From: Pseudomonadota bacterium
GTDB lineage: Bacteria; Desulfobacterota; Binatia; Binatales; Binataceae
Length of the DNA: 64,000 nucleotides
Assembly (NCBI GenBank): GCA_021325025.1
Contig: JAJPHZ010000013.1
Coordinates: 164,895-228,894 of the forward strand
Direction: 5' to 3'
Shown here piece after piece: positions 47,888 through 59,869 of this stretch. The position numbers and the translations under genes are program-made. The notes beneath the pieces are model-generated. The model saw only the letters and a program-made list of their open reading frames with translations. It was not told the origin of the DNA and did no database searches. The first letter of the stretch is position 1. Every line of letters begins with the position of its first letter.

Positions 47888-48613
47888 TTGAGAGCTTTGA
47901 GAGAAGGGCCATCGGTCCGAGGAAGTTCCAAGACCTCCCGCACGGTTTCTCCCGCCACGCTGCGCCTGTTGGTGTCCTCGCGGGGACTGGCCATAGACCA
48001 TCGGCCGGAAAGCCGCTCCCCGTCGGCGCATCACATTCCGACGTTGGCGCCGGTTACGTTTCAAAATCTGAGTTTCGAAAACTGCCTGCCGATCAACCTC
48101 AGGACTTTTCTGCGCACGGAACTCGGCCAGCGCCTTTATATCGACGACAACACGATTGCACCCGCCCCCGGAGAGAGCCCCGAGCGGTTCATGCGCGACC
48201 TGGCGCGGGCGATTCGGCGCTTTTCTTTCGTCCGCGCCCATGAGTCGTGGGTCGAAGTGGTCTGCGAGCGGGACACTCTGGAGAAGGCCTTGGCCCGCAG
48301 CCGTGTCGGCGCCAGCCAAGTAGTCCTGTGCCTGCGATGCGCCCGCCTGAGCATCGGCCCCGACGCGCCCGGCGAGCATTGCCAGCCCTCATGTCTGACC
48401 GTCATACTGCGGGGATTGACGCCGAGCGACTTCAAGTACGAGCCGCTGCCGGCCGGCTCGCAACTGCGGCGCAATCTCTATTTCGAGATCACCAGCTTCC
48501 GCTGCGCGCGTCAGTCGCGTGGCCTGCCGCACTGCGACCTGGATTACTACCTACGCGACGACCACTACGTGTTCACCTGGCGCCCGCTGCCGCCGGAGTA
48601 TAGCGCGCGCTGA
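47888..48613 (+). CDS. Hypothetical protein
   Basis: 241-aa ORF; no recognised motif. Confidence 0.5.
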   Translation: MRALREGPSVRGSSKTSRTVSPATLRLLVSSRGLAIDHRPESRSPSAHHIPTLAPVTFQNLSFENCLPINLRTFLRTELGQRLYIDDNTIAPAPGESPERFMRDLARAIRRFSFVRAHESWVEVVCERDTLEKALARSRVGASQVVLCLRCARLSIGPDAPGEHCQPSCLTVILRGLTPSDFKYEPLPAGSQLRRNLYFEITSFRCARQSRGLPHCDLDYYLRDDHYVFTWRPLPPEYSAR

Positions 48614-48625
48614 CCGGTGCCTTTG

Positions 48626-50359
48626 TCACAGGGCGCATTCGCGGCAGTCGGGCCGGGCGTCCTCGTGCAAAAGCGATAGCGGCTGGTCGCGGCGCGAGCC
48701 GTAGCGGTAGATGGTAACGCCTTTGAGCTTGAACTGGCGCGCCATCAGGAAAATCTCCCGGACCATTTCCGGTGTCGCAGTGGCCGGCAGGTTGACCGTC
48801 TTGGAAACTGCGGCGTCGATATGGCGCTGAAAGACCGCCTGCATCAGCAAATGGTCCTCGGGCAGAATCTCCAGAGCAACCCGGAAACGCCGGCGGAGCT
48901 CGACGGGGATGCCGCGCGCGTCGGCCAGCGAACCGGTTTGCTCCAACACCGCCAGCGCCTCGCGGCCGGCTGACCCCAGTGGCTGCAACATCGCCTGCGC
49001 CAGTTGATTGACTTCCACCGCGATGCGCCCGTCCAGCATCCGGCGCCGGCTGGCCAGGGCGAAGAAAGGTTCGATGCCGCTGGAGCATCCGGCCAGCAGG
49101 CTGATGGTACCGGTGGGTGCGATGCAGGTCACGGTGGCGTTGCGCAATGCCTTGAGGCCGCGGCTGGGCCAGATGCTGGCGGCGAATGCGGGAAAGCAAC
49201 CGCGCCGCTCGCCCAATTCAATGGAAGTGCGGCGGGCCTGTGCGGTGAGAAAGCCGGCCAGCCGCTCGCCGATCGCCACCGCGCCTTCGCAATCGTAGGG
49301 AACTCCGGCTGCCGCCAGGTAATCCGCCCATCCCATCACGCCCAGGCCAATCTTGCGCGTATAGCGGGTGGCGCGCTCGATTTCGGGGCTGGGATAATGG
49401 TTGACTTCGATGACGTTGTCCAGGAACACGACCGCATCGGCGATCGCCTCGCCCAACCGGGCGTAGTCAATCGTGCCATTGGGCATCATGAACTTGGAGA
49501 CGTTGAGCGAGCCCAGGATGCACGACTCGTAGGGCAGCAGCGGCTGCTCGCCGCAAGGGTTGGTGGCCTCGATCGCGCCCAGCGACGGGGTCACATGATG
49601 GCGTGCGATTTCGTCGAGGAACAGCAGCCCCGGATCGCCCGACTCCCAGGCCGCGTGGACGATTTGCTCCAGCATCGCGCCCGGATCGAGCTGGCGCACA
49701 ACGCGCCCGCTGCGCGGGTTGCGCAGGTCAAAGGGATGCCTGGCTTCAAGCGCGGCGAAAAATTCGTCGGTCATCCCGACCGACAAGTTAAAGTTGGTAA
49801 GGCGCCCGGGCAGGCGTTTGGCGCCGATGAACTCCTCGATGTCGGGATGGTCGACACGCAGCACTGCCATGTTCGCGCCGCGCCGGCGTCCGCCGGCGCG
49901 AATCACGGTGGTGGCGTGATCGAACAGTTCGATAAACGACAGCGGACCCGAACTGACCCCTCCGGTGGACACCACCAGGTCGCCGCGCGGGCGCAGACTG
50001 CTGAAGGAAAAACCCGTTCCGCCGCCACTCTGCTGGATGCGCGCAGCCAGTCCCAGAGTCTGAAAGATCGAGTCGAGGTCATCGCGGATCGGCAGCACGA
50101 AGCAGGCCGCAAGCTGACCGCCCGGGATGCCGGCGTTCATCAGCGTGGGGGAGTTGGGCAGAAATTCCAGCGCGCGCATCCGCTTCAGGAAGCGTTCCTC
50201 CCAGTAGTCCGGCTCCTCGCCGAACTCGCGCGCCGCGGACGCGACGGCATGCGCCACCCGGGTCAGCATACCGTCGGGAGTCTCCTGCAATCCTTGCGCC
50301 CCGCGCCTGAGGTAGCGTTCCTCGAGCACCGCGCACGCGCTTTCCGAAAATGCCGTCAT
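48626..50359 (-). CDS. nrdJ: Adenosylcobalamin-dependent (class II) ribonucleotide reductase
   Basis: EFLPNSPTLMNAG, ATNPCGEQPLLPYESCILGSLNVSKF, APTGTISLLAGCSSGIEP; C-terminal CRECAL cysteine pair. Confidence 0.93.
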   Translation of the reverse strand: MTAFSESACAVLEERYLRRGAQGLQETPDGMLTRVAHAVASAAREFGEEPDYWEERFLKRMRALEFLPNSPTLMNAGIPGGQLAACFVLPIRDDLDSIFQTLGLAARIQQSGGGTGFSFSSLRPRGDLVVSTGGVSSGPLSFIELFDHATTVIRAGGRRRGANMAVLRVDHPDIEEFIGAKRLPGRLTNFNLSVGMTDEFFAALEARHPFDLRNPRSGRVVRQLDPGAMLEQIVHAAWESGDPGLLFLDEIARHHVTPSLGAIEATNPCGEQPLLPYESCILGSLNVSKFMMPNGTIDYARLGEAIADAVVFLDNVIEVNHYPSPEIERATRYTRKIGLGVMGWADYLAAAGVPYDCEGAVAIGERLAGFLTAQARRTSIELGERRGCFPAFAASIWPSRGLKALRNATVTCIAPTGTISLLAGCSSGIEPFFALASRRRMLDGRIAVEVNQLAQAMLQPLGSAGREALAVLEQTGSLADARGIPVELRRRFRVALEILPEDHLLMQAVFQRHIDAAVSKTVNLPATATPEMVREIFLMARQFKLKGVTIYRYGSRRDQPLSLLHEDARPDCRECAL

Positions 50360-50364
50360 CGCGC

Positions 50365-51801
50365 TCAACCCTTGACCACCGCGAATGGTTTGAAACGGGC
50401 CACCTTGCGGCTGACGCCCGCCGCTTCCATCACTTCAACCACCTCGGCCACGTCCTTGTAAGCGGCGGGCATCTCTTCGGCCACCGTGGCGCGCCCGCGC
50501 GAGCGCACCACGACGCCCGCCGATGCCATCTCCGCATATAGGTTGCGGCCGCGCGCGGCGCGCTGGGCCTGATGGCGGCTCATTACGCGTCCCGCACCGT
50601 GGCAGGTGGACCCGAAGGTTTCCCTCATCGCGCGCTCCTGTCCGATCAGTAGAAACGAGTAGCGGCCCATGTCGCCCGGGATCAACACCGGCTGGCCTAG
50701 ATGGCGCAACGCGGCGGGCAGGCTGGGATGGGCGGGGCCGAAGGCCCGGGTGGCGCCTTTGCGATGCACGCACAGGGTGCGGAGGCGGCCTTCGACCTCA
50801 TGCTGCTCGAATTTGGCAATATTATGGCAGACATCATAGATCAGGCTGAAGCCCAGCTCGCGCGGCCCAATCTCAAGCGCGGCCTCCAAGGCGCGCTCGG
50901 CCAGATGCATAATCAACTGGCGGTTGCACCAGGCGAAATTTGCCGCTGCCGCCATCGCGCCCAGATACGCGCGCCCTTCGGCTGAATTGATCGGTACCGC
51001 GGCCAACTGCCGGTCGGGCAATTGGATTCCATAGCGGCCCATCGCGGCGCCCATCACGCGCAGGTAATCGTCGCAGGTCTGATGGCCCAGGCCGCGCGAG
51101 CCCCAATGGATGAGCAACGCCACCTGGCCCGTTTCCAGCCCCAGCGCCGAGGCGGTGGCGGGGTCGTAAATCCGATCGACGCGGCTGCATTCCAGAAAAT
51201 GATTGCCTGAACCCAGTGTGCCCAGTTGCACGCGCCCGCGCTGGTAGGCCAGTTCGCTGACCGCGTCGGGATCGGCCATCGCCAGGCGGCCATTTTCCTC
51301 GGTGTGGGCCAAATCCGCATCCGAGGCGTAACCGTTGTCGCGCGCCCATCCGGCGCCCTTGGCCAGCAGGCGGCGCAACTCGGCCACGTCAAGGTTGGCA
51401 ATCGCACCATGCGAGCCGACGCCGGCCGGAATGGCCTCATACAAAGCGTCGGCGATGCGCTCGGCTTTGTCGCGGACGTCGTCATAATGCACATTGGTGC
51501 GCACCAGCCGCACCCCGCAGTTGATGTCGTAACCGACGCCGCCGGGCGAAACCACCCCGCTGTCGGCGTCGATCGCGGCCACACCGCCGATCGGAAAGCC
51601 GTACCCCCAATGGATGTCGGGCATGGCGAGCGAATAGCCGACGATTCCCGGCAGGCAGGCGACATTGGCCACCTGTTGCAAAGCCGGGTCGTCGCGCAGG
51701 TCAGCCATCATCCGCGCGCTGGCGTAGATGCGTCCGGGCACGCGCATCGCGCCGGTGCGCGGGATTTCCCACAGATAATCGTGGACTTTGAGTATCTCCA
51801 T
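50365..51801 (-). CDS. rtcB: RNA-splicing ligase RtcB
   Basis: MPDIHWGYGFPIGGVAAID, VSPGGVGYDINCGVRL, GTLGSGNHFLE, HGAGRVMSR. Confidence 0.97.
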   Translation of the reverse strand: MEILKVHDYLWEIPRTGAMRVPGRIYASARMMADLRDDPALQQVANVACLPGIVGYSLAMPDIHWGYGFPIGGVAAIDADSGVVSPGGVGYDINCGVRLVRTNVHYDDVRDKAERIADALYEAIPAGVGSHGAIANLDVAELRRLLAKGAGWARDNGYASDADLAHTEENGRLAMADPDAVSELAYQRGRVQLGTLGSGNHFLECSRVDRIYDPATASALGLETGQVALLIHWGSRGLGHQTCDDYLRVMGAAMGRYGIQLPDRQLAAVPINSAEGRAYLGAMAAAANFAWCNRQLIMHLAERALEAALEIGPRELGFSLIYDVCHNIAKFEQHEVEGRLRTLCVHRKGATRAFGPAHPSLPAALRHLGQPVLIPGDMGRYSFLLIGQERAMRETFGSTCHGAGRVMSRHQAQRAARGRNLYAEMASAGVVVRSRGRATVAEEMPAAYKDVAEVVEVMEAAGVSRKVARFKPFAVVKG

Positions 51802-51807
51802 CGCCGC

Positions 51808-54030
<2,223 letters not shown>

Positions 54031-54190
54031 GGTTCCATCAACCCCTGCTGTTAGAAGTGTCCCACCTGCGAGCACACAGTTAAAGACAGGCCGCCGAAAG
54101 CCAACCTCTGTTCACAATGTGACCCAAGCAGGGCGCGTGCCGCAAATTGAGGCCAATCTGGCGCTCACCTGTCGCAAAAAGGGCCAGTTT

Positions 54191-54211
54191 GTTGGTTCCA
54201 ATTGAAGCAAC
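54191..54211 (+). promoter_or_regulatory. Imperfect dyad GTTGgTTCcAaTtGAAgCAAC, candidate enhancer-binding-protein site
   Basis: 8 of 10 arm positions pair; centre about 87 bp upstream of the TSS predicted from the sigma54-like element. Confidence 0.3.
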
Positions 54212-54246
54212 TCCGCAGGCCCCACCTTTGGTTCGCGCCCACTGCC

Positions 54247-54261
54247 GAGGGTTCAACCCTC
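54247..54261. promoter_or_regulatory. Perfect palindrome GAGGGTT-c-AACCCTC abutting the sigma54-like element
   Basis: 7-bp perfect arms with a one-base centre. Confidence 0.4.
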
Positions 54262-54277
54262 TGGCACGACCAGTGCA
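54262..54277 (+). promoter_or_regulatory. Sigma54 (-24/-12) promoter candidate
   Basis: TGGCACGACCAGTGCA; GG and GC separated by exactly 10 nt; one mismatch to TGGCAC-N5-TTGCA; 45 bp upstream of ATG 54323. Confidence 0.55.
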
Positions 54278-54322
54278 CCTTGGGCTTATGGTCAGCCAAA
54301 TTAGCTGCTGGGAGGCAGGACC

Positions 54323-54994
54323 ATGGCGCGGATTGATGCCCGTACGGTGAGAATCATTCCGACCGGCTTGGAGGGCAATCTCGCGGTCCCACCTGATGCG
54401 CTGGGCATCGTGCTGTTCGCCCATGGCAGCGGCAGCAGCCGTCTGAGCCCGCGCAATGTCTACGTCGCCCAGGCGCTACAAACGGTCAAGATCGCCACGC
54501 TGCTGTTCGACCTGCTGACCGAGGATGAGGCGATGGACCGGACGAACGTCTTCGACATCACCCTGCTCGCCGACCGCCTGCGCGAGGCGACCCAATGGAT
54601 CAAGCGCGACGAGACCTTGTGTCACCTGCCGGTGGGGTACTTTGGCGCCAGCACCGGAGCGGCGGCGGCGTTGATCGCCGCGGTCGACAATGCCGATGTA
54701 AGCGCGATCGTCTCGCGCGGGGGCAGGCCGGATCTGGCCGGGGCGGCGCTGCGGCGTGTCACCGCGCCCACGCTGCTCATCGTGGGCGGCGACGACGACG
54801 TGGTCCTTGAGCTTAATCGCGAGGCGTATGCGCAGATGAGCTGCGAGAAGCGCCTGAGCATCGTGCCCGGCGCCACCCATCTGTTCGAGGAACCCGGAAC
54901 CCTCGATGAGGTGGTAACATTGGCTTGCGAATGGTTCACCAAATATTTGGGCGCCGCCCTCCAAGGCGGCGCAAGGAGCAGCCATGTTCGCTGA
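54323..54994 (+). CDS. Dienelactone hydrolase-like alpha/beta hydrolase
   Basis: GIVLFAHGSGSSRLSPRN; VGYFGASTGAAAALIAA; LLIVGGDDDVV; GATHLFEEPGTL. Confidence 0.88.
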   Translation: MARIDARTVRIIPTGLEGNLAVPPDALGIVLFAHGSGSSRLSPRNVYVAQALQTVKIATLLFDLLTEDEAMDRTNVFDITLLADRLREATQWIKRDETLCHLPVGYFGASTGAAAALIAAVDNADVSAIVSRGGRPDLAGAALRRVTAPTLLIVGGDDDVVLELNREAYAQMSCEKRLSIVPGATHLFEEPGTLDEVVTLACEWFTKYLGAALQGGARSSHVR

Positions 54995-55679
54995 TCGCAA
55001 GGATGCCGGCTTGCAACTGGCCGCCGCGTTGAAGCAATTGCATCTGGAACTGCCGGTGGTGCTCGCCATCCCACGGGGCGGCGTACCGGTGGGTTTCGAA
55101 ATCGCCCGCGCACTTGAGGCGCCATTGGATATTATCGTCGCGCGCAAGCTGGGCGCGCCCGGCCAGCATGAACTGGGGCTGGGCGCGATCGTTGACGGCG
55201 ATCACCCGCAAAGCGTCCTCAATGAGGAAATCATCCGCGAACTCGACGTTCCTCCCGAATACCTGCAGCGCGAGATGGAAAACGAACTCAAGGAAATCCG
55301 CCGCCGTCAACAGACCTACCGCAAAGGGCGGGCGCCGGTGGACGTCAAGGGCCGGACGGTGATCCTGGTCGACGACGGGATCGCCACCGGTGGATCGATC
55401 CGGGCGGCGCTGCGCGGGGTGCGGCGAATGGGGCCGCAGAAGGTGGTCCTGGCGGTGCCGGTGGCACCCTCGGATACGATCGAATCCTTGCGCGGGGAAG
55501 CCGATCAAATCGTGTGTCTGGAATCGCCCGAATTCTTCCTGGCGATCGGCGAGTTTTACGAAGACTTCAGCCAGACCAGCGACGAAGAGGTGATCGCTCT
55601 GCTGGAGGCTGCCCACCGCCGCCAGGCGCAACCGCCCAGCCCGCCTACGGGCAAGGAGCGCCGGCCGCCCTCGCCATAG
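54984..55679 (+). CDS. Phosphoribosyltransferase family protein
   Basis: VVLAIPRGGVPVGFEIARAL; PRPP loop VILVDDGIATGGSIRAAL; overlaps the upstream hydrolase by 11 bp. Confidence 0.93.
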   Translation: MFADRKDAGLQLAAALKQLHLELPVVLAIPRGGVPVGFEIARALEAPLDIIVARKLGAPGQHELGLGAIVDGDHPQSVLNEEIIRELDVPPEYLQREMENELKEIRRRQQTYRKGRAPVDVKGRTVILVDDGIATGGSIRAALRGVRRMGPQKVVLAVPVAPSDTIESLRGEADQIVCLESPEFFLAIGEFYEDFSQTSDEEVIALLEAAHRRQAQPPSPPTGKERRPPSP

Positions 55680-55685
55680 CCCGCT

Positions 55686-56450
55686 TCAGGCAACCGCGCC
55701 GCCGTTGACCCGGATCACTTCGCCGTTGACGGTGGTGTTGGCCGCCGACGCCACGAACACGATCACCGCCGCCACCTCTTCTGGGGTCGGCACGTGGCGG
55801 ATGGGCGAGACTTTGGCCGCCTGTTCCACTGCCTGCGGCATCGCGCGGCGCACCGCCTCGGTCAGGGTCAGGCCGGGCATCACGACGTTGGTGAGAATCC
55901 CCTCAGGACCCAGCTCCTTGGCCAGCGTGCGGGTCAGCCCGTGCAGGCCTGCCTTGGCAGCGCCGTAGGTCGCCCCGCCGGGGAATCCGTCCGCCGCCAC
56001 CACCGAGGAAACATTAACGATCCGGCCCCATCGCTGCGGCCGCATGTGCGGCAGGACCGATGCGATCGCGACGTGAGCGCCCTCCAAATTGCCGCGCAGC
56101 AAGTCGCGCCATTGTTCTGCGGGCACCTCCTCGAAGCGGCTTTGGACCACGGCCCGCTCGCCGGCGTGAAGGGCATTGTTGACCAGAATGTCGATGCGGC
56201 CCCATCGCGCCGCCGTGGCCTCCACCGCGGCCCGAATTGACTGCTCCGAGCTGAGGTCAAGCGCAATCGCAAAAGCGTCGCCGCCCTGCTCGCGGATCCC
56301 CGCCGCCACCGCCTCCGCACGCTCGCGCAGGCTGTGGTAGGTAACCGCAACCCGCGCCCCCTCGCGCCCCAAAAGCTCCGCGGTTGCCCGCCCAATCCCA
56401 CGCGAACTGCCGCTCACCAATGCCACCCGATCCTTCAGTCCCAGGTCCAT
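55686..56450 (-). CDS. SDR-family oxidoreductase
   Basis: ALVSGSSRGIGRATAELL; ILVNNAL; VNVSSVVA; YGAAKAGLHGLTRTLAKEL. Confidence 0.94.
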   Translation of the reverse strand: MDLGLKDRVALVSGSSRGIGRATAELLGREGARVAVTYHSLRERAEAVAAGIREQGGDAFAIALDLSSEQSIRAAVEATAARWGRIDILVNNALHAGERAVVQSRFEEVPAEQWRDLLRGNLEGAHVAIASVLPHMRPQRWGRIVNVSSVVAADGFPGGATYGAAKAGLHGLTRTLAKELGPEGILTNVVMPGLTLTEAVRRAMPQAVEQAAKVSPIRHVPTPEEVAAVIVFVASAANTTVNGEVIRVNGGAVA

Positions 56451-56518
56451 CCTAAGGCCGCCTCGCTTCTCTCCGGTTGAGGTCCAATCTTAGCCGCCCA
56501 GGCGGCGCCCGTTCCAGC

Positions 56519-57013
56519 CTATTTTTGCTCGGCGGCCACCAAGGCTTGGGCAAGCAAGTCCAGTGCGGCAGCGGCGAAGGCGCGCATATTGGCGACGCGG
56601 TCGCTGTCGCCGGTCTCCAGCGTGATGACGCGTTGGACCGGGCCGCACACCGCGATACAGGTGTGGCCCGGCGGGTCGCCATAACGGTTGCCGGTGGGAC
56701 CGGTCGCGCCGCTTTCGGCGATACCCCAGCTTGCCGCGAAGCGCTCGCGCGCCACCCGCGCCAGCAGTGACGCGTATGGTTCACTCGCCCCGCGCATCCC
56801 GGCTACGGCGGCGTCCTGGATGTCGAGCAGGGAACAACGCGCCCTCAGCGTGTAGACCACAGCGCCACCCAGAAAATAAGCGGAGGCGCCGGGCACGGCG
56901 AGCAATGCGGCCGAAATCAGACCGCCGGTTGACGACTCCGCTACTACGACTGTTTCGCGGCGGGCTTTAAGGGCGGCTGCCAGTCCTTGGGCGCGCGGCA
57001 AGAGATCCTGCAT
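56519..57013 (-). CDS. CinA C-terminal domain protein (NMN amidohydrolase-like)
   Basis: VVVAESSTGGLISAALLAVPGASAYFLGGAVVYT; ASWGIAESGATGPTGNRYGDPPGHTCIAV. Confidence 0.9.
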   Translation of the reverse strand: MQDLLPRAQGLAAALKARRETVVVAESSTGGLISAALLAVPGASAYFLGGAVVYTLRARCSLLDIQDAAVAGMRGASEPYASLLARVARERFAASWGIAESGATGPTGNRYGDPPGHTCIAVCGPVQRVITLETGDSDRVANMRAFAAAALDLLAQALVAAEQK

Positions 57014-57393
57014 CGGTGTCCTCCTCCATCTGAGAGGGGTCCGAATTTACACCAAAGCACGGTATTTTGCTCGATTCGGATGGATAACGGTTTCGCCCCC
57101 GCAAACGAAAGCTGCCGCCGAGGCGGCCAGAAGGCCAAGCCGGCCACCCTCCAGCCTGCCTTGGCCTGGCCCAAAAACCCCAGTTGATGATCAAAAGACC
57201 GGTCAGTTGGTTGAAGTGGGCATGCGCGCTCATCCGCCGGGCGCTTTGCGGGCGAATCGTGCAAGCGGGCAGATTCTATTTGCCGTGTTGAGCGGGCCGA
57301 AAACTCCCTGCCCTGTCCTCAACATCGCGATGGTACTGTCATCGGGCGGCTCAAGCAGCCCGAGGTCGGGAGAGTCACAGGCCGCATCCCCCG

Positions 57394-57654
57394 CTATCCG
57401 AGCGTTCCCCTGCTCTGACTCGGCTGCATCTGTCCCTGTTGTTGCGCCATCTGTTGGTGATTGTTGACCGCCGCGTCGTGGTTCATCAGCAGCCCGGCCA
57501 CCACCATCCCGGTACCGATCATGGAGATGGCGATAAAGGCGAACGCCCCGCCGCCCTGTCCCTTGACCGCCGCCACGAAAGCCAGGCTGACTACCAAGCC
57601 GAGGATCAGTGCCCCGACAAAGGTCATCATATTTGGCGACCAGTGAAATTTCAT
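57394..57654 (-). CDS. Small two-TM membrane protein with Gln-rich tail
   Basis: MKFHWSPNMMTFVGALILGLVVSLAFVAAVKGQGGGAFAFIAISMIGTGMVVAGLLMNHDAAVNNHQQMAQQQGQMQ. Confidence 0.6.
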   Translation of the reverse strand: MKFHWSPNMMTFVGALILGLVVSLAFVAAVKGQGGGAFAFIAISMIGTGMVVAGLLMNHDAAVNNHQQMAQQQGQMQPSQSRGTLG

Positions 57655-57888
57655 GTGTTCCCACCCCTTACGAGCAAAATTCTCCGCCGATGCGAAAACG
57701 CGCCGGCTCTTCATCCTCTACTTATTGTCGAAGCCGTGCTGGCGCGCCGCAAGTTTACGCTTGCCAAAAAAGAACGACTGCACAACCCCAATGCGTCAGA
57801 GCCTTGCGCGGACGCGCGAGGCAAATTCAGGAATCACCGCCAACGCACCCCAGCCCCGGTGTGGTTACCGCGCCCCCACCCGAACACG

Positions 57889-58086
57889 CTACTCTTCGAT
57901 GGCGATCGCCTGTTCGGGACAGCCGAGCATTGCCTTGCGGGCCTTCTCCTCCAGGCCTTTGGGCACCTCGCTGAGGATGACTTCGCTATGGCCGTCTTCC
58001 TCACGCAGCCCAAACAGTTCAGGCGCCACACGGTGGCACAGCGTATGGCCCTGACATTTGTTGGCGTCGACCCGTACTCGCATCAA
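57889..58086 (-). CDS. Ferredoxin with CxxHxxC...CP ligand pattern
   Basis: MMRVRVDANKCQGHTLCHRVAPELFGLREEDGHSEVIL...AMLGCPEQAIAIEE. Confidence 0.9.
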   Translation of the reverse strand: MMRVRVDANKCQGHTLCHRVAPELFGLREEDGHSEVILSEVPKGLEEKARKAMLGCPEQAIAIEE

Positions 58087-58120
58087 GCAAAACTCCTGAC
58101 CGTAAATTAAAAAGGCAATT

Positions 58121-59131
58121 TCAATACCCGCGTGTCCTGTCGACCAGGTTCAGCATCGGGCGTCCGGCCTTCCAGCGCCGCAGGTTTTCAACGAACACCT
58201 GGCAGGCTTCCTCGTTATAGCCCTGCTTGGCGCCGGAGATGTGCGGTGTCAACAGAACGTTTTCGATGTCCCACAGCGGGCTTTGGGTGTCCAGCGGTTC
58301 AGGCGTCGTTACGTCCAGCCCCGCACCGCCCAGCTTGCCGCTCTTGAGCGCTTCGATCAGTGCGTCCTGATCGATTACCTCGCCCCGTCCGACGTTGACC
58401 ACATAGGCTTTGGGCCGCGCGACCGCGAACTCGCGCGCGCCCAGGAAATGGCGGGTCTCGGCTGTAAGCGGCAGCGTCACCACGACGAAGTCGCTAAGCT
58501 GCATCAGCTCGATGCGTTCTGCGGGACCGAACCATCGCTGCGGAATCATCCCCTGCGGATCGCCGACCCCCGCCGGACACCATCCGGGGTCGGCACGATC
58601 ATGCGGATTGCGCTTGAGCGCGAGCACCTCCATGCCGAAGGCCTGAGCCAAACGTGCGGTCTCCCGTCCGATTGACCCATAGCCGACGATGCCCACCGTC
58701 TTGCCGCGCAGGTCGAAAACGGTCTTCATGAAATAGCGGTTGGGCAGCCATTCATGACGCTGCTGCGCGCGCAGCGGCAGATGCAGTTGATGGGCGTAGG
58801 CGAGCATCGAGCCCAGGATGTACTCGCCGATCGTGGTGCCGTGGATGCCGCTGCTGTTGGTGAGCAGGAGGCCGGGCAGTTCGAAGACACCCGCGGCCAG
58901 CGCGTGCTCCACGCCGGCGCTCATCAGGTGAATCCACTTAAGCTTCGGCGCCTTGCTGGCCAATGCGGCAGGGACGCGAAAGGTCACCATCACATCGCAA
59001 TCGGCCAGCGCCGGCTCCATACGCTGCGGCTCGAAGGGACTGAAACCTTCGAGAATTTCCGCCCCGCCCGAGGCCTCCTGGATGAGCGCACGTTGACGGT
59101 CGGTAAGCCGCATCGTGACCAGGATCTTCAT
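58121..59131 (-). CDS. D-isomer-specific 2-hydroxyacid dehydrogenase family protein
   Basis: RGKTVGIVGYGSIGRETARLAQAFGMEVLAL; YVVNVGRGEVIDQDALIEALKSGKLGGAGLDVTTPEPL; ATG at 59131. Confidence 0.93.
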   Translation of the reverse strand: MKILVTMRLTDRQRALIQEASGGAEILEGFSPFEPQRMEPALADCDVMVTFRVPAALASKAPKLKWIHLMSAGVEHALAAGVFELPGLLLTNSSGIHGTTIGEYILGSMLAYAHQLHLPLRAQQRHEWLPNRYFMKTVFDLRGKTVGIVGYGSIGRETARLAQAFGMEVLALKRNPHDRADPGWCPAGVGDPQGMIPQRWFGPAERIELMQLSDFVVVTLPLTAETRHFLGAREFAVARPKAYVVNVGRGEVIDQDALIEALKSGKLGGAGLDVTTPEPLDTQSPLWDIENVLLTPHISGAKQGYNEEACQVFVENLRRWKAGRPMLNLVDRTRGY

Positions 59132-59248
59132 GTCTGAAGCCAGTATCAGAAAGCGTGCGGCGCCCTCAAGCATGCCGCTGCCGCGCGCCCGTAAACCGAT
59201 GGACATTCAGCCGCGTGCAAGGCAGAGGTCGGATGAGGCCGGCCGCCT

Positions 59249-59869
59249 TCAGGACGGCGCGCCGGTTTCGCGCCGGCGCCGCACTTCGTCCATCATCCGG
59301 GACAGCCCGGCCACGATTGCTTGATGTGAGACGGGGGTGGCAGGCGAGAATCCCACGGCGAGCCGGAAGGAGCGGTAACCGGTCACGCTTCCGGCCAGCA
59401 GGGCCGCCATGTCGATGGATTCGTCCTCGGTCCATCGCTGGGTCTGATCGGAGGGCGCCAATCGGCTGGCGACCCGGCGCAACAAGTCGCCCATCGCCTC
59501 GCGCAGCCGCGGATTGCCGCCCCGGCCGTGGGTTAGCAGACCGCGCGCCTGATTGATCAGGCCCAGGTACTCGGGATGATGGTCGAGGAACGCGCAATAG
59601 CATTGCACCAGCCCGTCGAGCGGACTGGCACTATCCAGCGCGGAGAAGTGGTCCTGTTCCAGGATGGTGATGCCCTGGATGATCAACTCCGCCAGCAGCG
59701 TCTCCTTGGAGTCGAAGTAGTTGTAAAAGGCGCCCTTGGCAAGGTCGACGCGCTCGGTGATGTCCTCGATGCGGGTGCCGTCAAATCCGCGATTACTGAA
59801 CAAGACGATGGCGGCTTGCAACAAGGCTTGGCGCGTCAAGTGCTTTTTGCGCTCACGCCGACCGGTCAT
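59249..59869 (-). CDS. TetR-family transcriptional regulator
   Basis: LTRQALLQAAIVLFSNRGFDGTRIEDITERVDLAKGAFYNYFDSKETLLAELI. Confidence 0.94.
   Translation of the reverse strand: MTGRRERKKHLTRQALLQAAIVLFSNRGFDGTRIEDITERVDLAKGAFYNYFDSKETLLAELIIQGITILEQDHFSALDSASPLDGLVQCYCAFLDHHPEYLGLINQARGLLTHGRGGNPRLREAMGDLLRRVASRLAPSDQTQRWTEDESIDMAALLAGSVTGYRSFRLAVGFSPATPVSHQAIVAGLSRMMDEVRRRRETGAPS

Noticed and set aside
54247-54263. GAGGGTTCAACCCTC as a possible tRNA T-arm
   Set aside because: The stem pairs into the would-be T-loop, and no acceptor, D or anticodon arms are present upstream; better read as a palindrome.
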